NCBI GenBank assembly: GCA_019415945.1
Contig: DXYF01000037.1
Span: 1 to 18,142 of the forward strand
Length of the DNA: 18,142 nucleotides
DNA from: Clostridiales bacterium
Lineage (GTDB): Bacteria; Bacillota; Clostridia; Oscillospirales; Acutalibacteraceae
Direction: 5' to 3'
Shown here: positions 15,435 to 18,142 of the stretch, piece by piece
Position numbering within the stretch: position 1 is the first letter of the stretch
Layout of the letters: each line of letters starts with the position of its first letter
Translations under genes and position numbers: made by a program
The notes under the pieces: generated by a model
Database searches by the model: none
What the model saw: the letters and a program-made list of their open reading frames with translations, nothing else
What the model was told of the DNA's origin: nothing

Positions 15435-16361
15435 TTAATCACCGTCCTGATTTTCGGTAATTTCATCATCCTGACCGTTATTAATTAAATGTTTTTTCTT
15501 TTTTGACCGTTTAAGTCTGATTGTTACAACAATCACAACAACGGCAATCACACATGCGATTATTAAAACCGCTGCAAAATAAGGGATTTTATAACCTAAA
15601 AAAAATATTCCGTCATCGGCAAAACTTGCTGCAGAAGCTCCTGTTGTTATATATTCCGAATCATCATAAGCAACGCGTTCACCTCTTACCAGCAGTCTGT
15701 GTGTATTAACACTGTAGGGCGTGCATGTAAGTAGAGTTACATAATCTTTGCCGTTCACTATTCGCAAAGCGTCTGTTTCTTCAGGCAATATCACCTTTAT
15801 ACTGTCCACTTTATATTTTAACACTCTGTCAAGAACATGAACATAAAATTCATCGCCCTCCTCCATATCCGTTAAATAGTCAAAAAAAGTTTCTCCGGGA
15901 TATGCGGTGTGTGCAGAAATAACAGAATGTGTGCTTTCCCCTCCGACCGGAAGAGATGTGTTCTGCAAATGACCTGCTCCCTTAGCCAAAACCTTGTCAG
16001 TGGTTCCGTGATAAATTGGCAAATATACATTTATCTTTGGAATATCAATATAACCGATCAGACCATTACCGTCAACATTTAATGCGTCCTCATAATTTGC
16101 CCCTATTTTATCGTAGGCATCTTCATCAAAAGGGTCTGTAATTACGACATTATTAGTAAGGCTCTCATTATATTTCTGTGCACTCTCAAGCGTTTTCAGA
16201 GTTTCAGCCGACGACATCTGTTTAGTCTTATCGGTGTACTCCTGAATATGGCTTCTGCTGTCAATATTGTTTATAACTGAGCTTACCAGCGGGTAACTCA
16301 TTACAGCTATTCCCGAAACAAATATTAGTATAATACCCAAAATTGCAAATTTTCTCTTCAT
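15435..16361 (-). CDS. Class C pilus sortase
   Basis: This 308-residue pilin polymerase has an N-terminal membrane segment, a DPF lid motif (NNVVITDPFDEDAY) typical of pilus sortases, and a complete active site: the His of SAHTAYPGETFF, the Cys of TLLTCTPYS and the Arg of NTHRLLVRGER. A C-terminal membrane segment (YFAAVLIIACVIAVVVIVV) and a basic, then acidic tail follow, as in class C enzymes. The ATG at 16361 is preferred because AAAGGAA lies 7 nt upstream; an in-frame TTG at 16367 would overlap that spacing. It is the first gene of the pilus locus in the direction of transcription and probably builds the VPQTGG pilin shaft. Confidence 0.93.
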   Translation of the reverse strand: MKRKFAILGIILIFVSGIAVMSYPLVSSVINNIDSRSHIQEYTDKTKQMSSAETLKTLESAQKYNESLTNNVVITDPFDEDAYDKIGANYEDALNVDGNGLIGYIDIPKINVYLPIYHGTTDKVLAKGAGHLQNTSLPVGGESTHSVISAHTAYPGETFFDYLTDMEEGDEFYVHVLDRVLKYKVDSIKVILPEETDALRIVNGKDYVTLLTCTPYSVNTHRLLVRGERVAYDDSEYITTGASAASFADDGIFFLGYKIPYFAAVLIIACVIAVVVIVVTIRLKRSKKKKHLINNGQDDEITENQDGD

Positions 16362-16538
16362 TGACAAATTCCTTTTACTTTTATAATGTGTGAGCTATTC
16401 CCTAAAACTAAAAAGAATATATAAAAGGTATAATTGTTTTGTGCTTATGAATTTATTAACACAAAGTTTAATTAACGATGCTCTTATAAAAACATATTTT
16501 ACTTTACTGCAACACTAAGCAATCAGTACCGTAATATT

Positions 16539-16568
16539 AGCCTAACACACTTTATTACGCATTGTCAA
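16539..16568 (-). promoter_or_regulatory. Promoter of the sortase/pilus genes
   Basis: On the minus strand a perfect TTGACA (16563-16568) is followed after 18 bp by TAGGCT (16539-16544) preceded by TGT, an extended -10. The leader to the sortase ATG would be about 170 nt. The rest of the 16368-16723 gap shows no gene. Confidence 0.55.
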
Positions 16569-16723
16569 GCGACTCTCACGACATAACTGTGACAAAAGCA
16601 GTATGCAGTATAATATTAATATTAGATAAGTTTAAATTTTCTTTTTTATAAAACACATATTAATTTATCATAGCATTTTTATACAGTGGAAATTATATTG
16701 TTTTTTAATCAGCTTAACAAACG

Positions 16724-16755
16724 CAAAAGCGACAGTATTCACACTGCCGCTTTTG
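16724..16755 (-). terminator. Terminator of the agr-XRE unit
   Basis: CAAAAGCGACAGT (16724-16736) and ACTGCCGCTTTTG (16743-16755) form a 13-bp stem. In the minus-strand RNA the single mismatch becomes a G-U pair, so the hairpin favours that strand. The following T-rich stretch is interrupted. It lies 36 bp after the XRE gene. Confidence 0.65.
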
Positions 16756-16790
16756 TTATTGGTGATATGGGGTGTTATTACAACTATTGA

Positions 16791-17159
16791 TCATTGATAC
16801 TTCTGAGACAAACTGTCAATCAAAGATCTCCAATCATCGTCGCATGCATTAAGGCGTTTTGCTGTTCTAAGCAGTTCGTATATCAACTCATGACTACTAA
16901 CATACTCTGTCAAATCACACGCAATAGACGGAGTATTTTTAGATTTTGCTGCCAGGTCAAACAGTTCCTCCTGCTCATTTTTGCTGAGCAACAGAACACT
17001 GCAGATTCTTTGCAGTATATCATATGAGGGTGCAGTACGAGTACCGTTTTCTATACTTGAAGCATAGACAGGTGAAATACCTATTTTCTTTGAAAAAGCT
17101 CTCAAAGATATTTGTCTTTTAATACGATTTTCTTTTATAAAAATCCCAAAACTATTCAT
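16791..17159 (-). CDS. XRE-family HTH transcriptional regulator
   Basis: This 122-residue protein has an N-terminal Cro/C1-type helix-turn-helix at about residues 8-60 (IKENRIKRQISLRAFSKKIG, then SPVYASSIENGTRTAPS), a form common in Firmicutes. The C-terminal half is helical with no known sensor motif. The start at 17159 is preferred because AAGGTG lies just upstream; an in-frame ATG at 17171 has no ribosome site. It follows the AgrD-like gene by about 33 bp on the same strand and precedes the pilus genes, so it could relay the peptide signal or control the pilus. That link is inferred from order only. Confidence 0.88.
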   Translation of the reverse strand: MNSFGIFIKENRIKRQISLRAFSKKIGISPVYASSIENGTRTAPSYDILQRICSVLLLSKNEQEELFDLAAKSKNTPSIACDLTEYVSSHELIYELLRTAKRLNACDDDWRSLIDSLSQKYQ

Positions 17160-17192
17160 ACGCACCTTCATTTTGATATACTTTTCAGATAA

Positions 17193-17336
17193 TTACTTCT
17201 TTAATAATTTCTTTAAAGAAGCCGGTTCTTTTGTCTGGCAAAAGTTGTGCAACGATGCTGTTCCGCAAGCAGTCTTTGCAGACTTTAAAGCCATAGACTT
17301 AACTACTTTCTTAGTCATTTCCTTTGCTGATTTCAT
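17193..17336 (-). CDS. agrD: AgrD-like cyclic autoinducer propeptide
   Basis: This 47-residue propeptide has an amphipathic, Lys-rich N-terminal leader (KSAKEMTKKVVKSMALKSAK), a core TACGTASLHNFCQTKEP and a basic C-terminal tail (LKKLLKK). This is the layout of clostridial AgrD-type cyclic-lactone autoinducers: leader helix, a cysteine for ring closure, then a PKEP-like recognition segment (here TKEP). Two cysteines, Cys24 and Cys33, could form the thiolactone; the sequence does not settle which. The ribosome site GGAGG lies within the agrB coding end, and the gene overlaps agrB by 26 bp, so the two are translationally coupled. Confidence 0.87.
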   Translation of the reverse strand: MKSAKEMTKKVVKSMALKSAKTACGTASLHNFCQTKEPASLKKLLKK

Positions 17337-17922
17337 TTTTCGTACCTCCTTTTTTTAAGAGTATATCAAACAGCATTGATATTTCTATTACGCAAAAAAC
17401 AGGAAATACAATCAACAATTCGTTTCTTCCGATTACTGTATTCACTAAAATTGCAATAACAGAGAACATCAAAACCGATATGATTGAAATTATTTTAAAT
17501 TTTTTTCTGTCTTTTTCATCAATTTTTTTATTTTTATTTTCCACCGGAGAAAATTTAAACAAAACTGCTAAAACCGACAACAGTATAAAACCGTAAATAT
17601 AAAACTTCGCAAAATTAAGATATTCTAAAATAAAATCATTTAATAATAATACGGCAACAAAGGCTGTCATATATATGATGTTACATTTAAGATAGGAATT
17701 TGCGTGATACCCGCCGGAAAACGAACGGACAGCAAACAGTGTTACTATATACACTATAGCCTCAAATAATCTGTTAGTGATTAATCCAATAATAATTATT
17801 AATGTCATTCCGATTAATGAAGAAATCATTAATTCAATTCCGTAGGTATAAACTTCCAAGGGATAATCAGAATCCTTGTCAAACAGAAAAGCTGCTATAT
17901 TTTCAGATATGAAATGTAACAT
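17311..17922 (-). CDS. agrB: AgrB-like cysteine peptidase that processes the autoinducer
   Basis: This 203-residue polytopic membrane protein cuts the AgrD propeptide and closes its ring. The signature VRSFSGGYHANSYLKC holds catalytic His73 and Cys80. About five or six hydrophobic segments follow the cytosolic N-terminus, and length matches the family. The ribosome site AGAAGG lies 8 nt before ATG. Its C-terminus carries the ribosome site and first codons of the propeptide gene. No sensor kinase or LytTR regulator of the usual agr operon lies in the window; the downstream partner is an XRE protein. Confidence 0.93.
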   Translation of the reverse strand: MLHFISENIAAFLFDKDSDYPLEVYTYGIELMISSLIGMTLIIIIGLITNRLFEAIVYIVTLFAVRSFSGGYHANSYLKCNIIYMTAFVAVLLLNDFILEYLNFAKFYIYGFILLSVLAVLFKFSPVENKNKKIDEKDRKKFKIISIISVLMFSVIAILVNTVIGRNELLIVFPVFCVIEISMLFDILLKKGGTKNEISKGND

Positions 17923-17953
17923 AAGAACAACCTTCTAAAACCTCTTTATTTAA

Positions 17954-17982
17954 ATAATAACACTATTTATCACATTTTAAAG
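17954..17982 (-). promoter_or_regulatory. Putative activated promoter of agrBD
   Basis: On the minus strand TATTAT (17954-17959) preceded by TGT forms an extended -10. At 17-bp spacing the -35 is CTTTAA, far from consensus, so an activator is probably needed. The direct repeats at 17985-18015 begin 2 bp upstream. Confidence 0.5.
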
Positions 17983-17984
17983 CA

Positions 17985-18015
17985 TCTGGGAAAAATCGAC
18001 AGATTTCTGGGAAAA
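17985..18015 (-). promoter_or_regulatory. 21-bp-phased direct repeat, candidate LytTR regulator site
   Basis: TTTTCCCAGA (minus strand) occurs twice without mismatch, at 18015-18006 and 17994-17985, start to start exactly 21 bp. LytTR regulators such as AgrA, ComE and VirR bind direct repeats about two helical turns apart just upstream of a weak -35, which is the arrangement here. Confidence 0.6.
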
Positions 18016-18093
18016 TTTGCTTAAAAGGCATCTTACGATTGTATTATATTTATATTTTTATATAATATATTGTTTAAAATAAAGGCATAATCA

Positions 18094-18138
18094 AAACCAC
18101 CCGTTGAACGGGTGGTTTGCACTGCCCCTATAAGGGGC
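18094..18138. repeat. Two GC-rich hairpins at the right edge
   Basis: A perfect 11-bp stem (AAACCACCCGT 18094-18104 with ACGGGTGGTTT 18108-18118, 3-nt loop) is followed by GCCCC/GGGGC (18124-18128, 18134-18138). Hairpins of this kind occur at ends of IS200/IS605-type elements, but a terminator or other structured RNA of a neighbouring gene is also possible. The sequence stops here. Confidence 0.6.
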
Positions 18139-18142
18139 TATT

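Noticed and set aside
16590..16625. Plus-strand TATAAT near 16609 as a promoter
   Set aside because: There is no good -35 at usable spacing and no plus-strand gene follows before the convergent agr-XRE unit.

Overview
The window joins the right end of a prophage to a stretch of host chromosome from a low-GC Gram-positive gut-type clostridium. The evidence is strong AGGAGG-type ribosome sites, an AT-rich sequence, class C sortases with sorting-signal pilins, an agr peptide system, and a starch-binding (CBM26-like) module on a surface adhesin. A Ruminococcus or other Oscillospiraceae relative fits best, but that is inference and no species marker is present.

Positions 1-8523 are prophage. They read rightwards through a large receptor-binding tail protein (58-2703) with a C-terminal lectin-type segment that looks like a diversity-generating retroelement variable region, a collagen-repeat tail protein, a DUF4376-like tail protein, and a lysis cassette (CmpB-like membrane protein, small membrane protein, r1t-type holin, amidase endolysin) closed by a terminator. 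After it sits a free-standing 'moron' with its own promoter and terminator, coding for a very acidic 99-residue protein. Facing it is a tyrosine integrase (7054-8208, minus). Behind the integrase lies a cluster of phased short repeats that looks like attP arm sites.

Positions 8524-8733 are the likely junction. An intact tRNA-Cys (minus) sits 26 bp from the 5' half of a second, different tRNA-Cys, and both lie behind one strong promoter. One model is that the phage broke the host tRNA-Cys and brought its own copy.

Positions 9028-16361 are a sortase-assembled pilus locus, all on the minus strand. Two class C-type sortases come first in the direction of transcription. After a 575-bp AT-rich gap come a 1168-residue tip or ancillary adhesin (signal peptide, CBM26-like domain, fibro-slime domain, several isopeptide-type domains, variant sorting signal) and a SpaH/EbpB-type major pilin.

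Positions 16791-17922 are an agr-type unit on the same strand: AgrB peptidase, an overlapping small AgrD-like propeptide gene of 47 codons, and an XRE regulator. No AgrC or AgrA is in the window. Upstream of agrB are two perfect 10-bp direct repeats exactly 21 bp apart next to a poor -35, the layout of promoters activated by LytTR-type regulators. A plausible reading is that a cyclic-peptide signal, possibly relayed by the XRE protein, controls the adjacent starch-binding pilus. The right edge carries two GC-rich hairpins, possibly the end of an IS200/IS605-type element or a terminator of a gene beyond the window.
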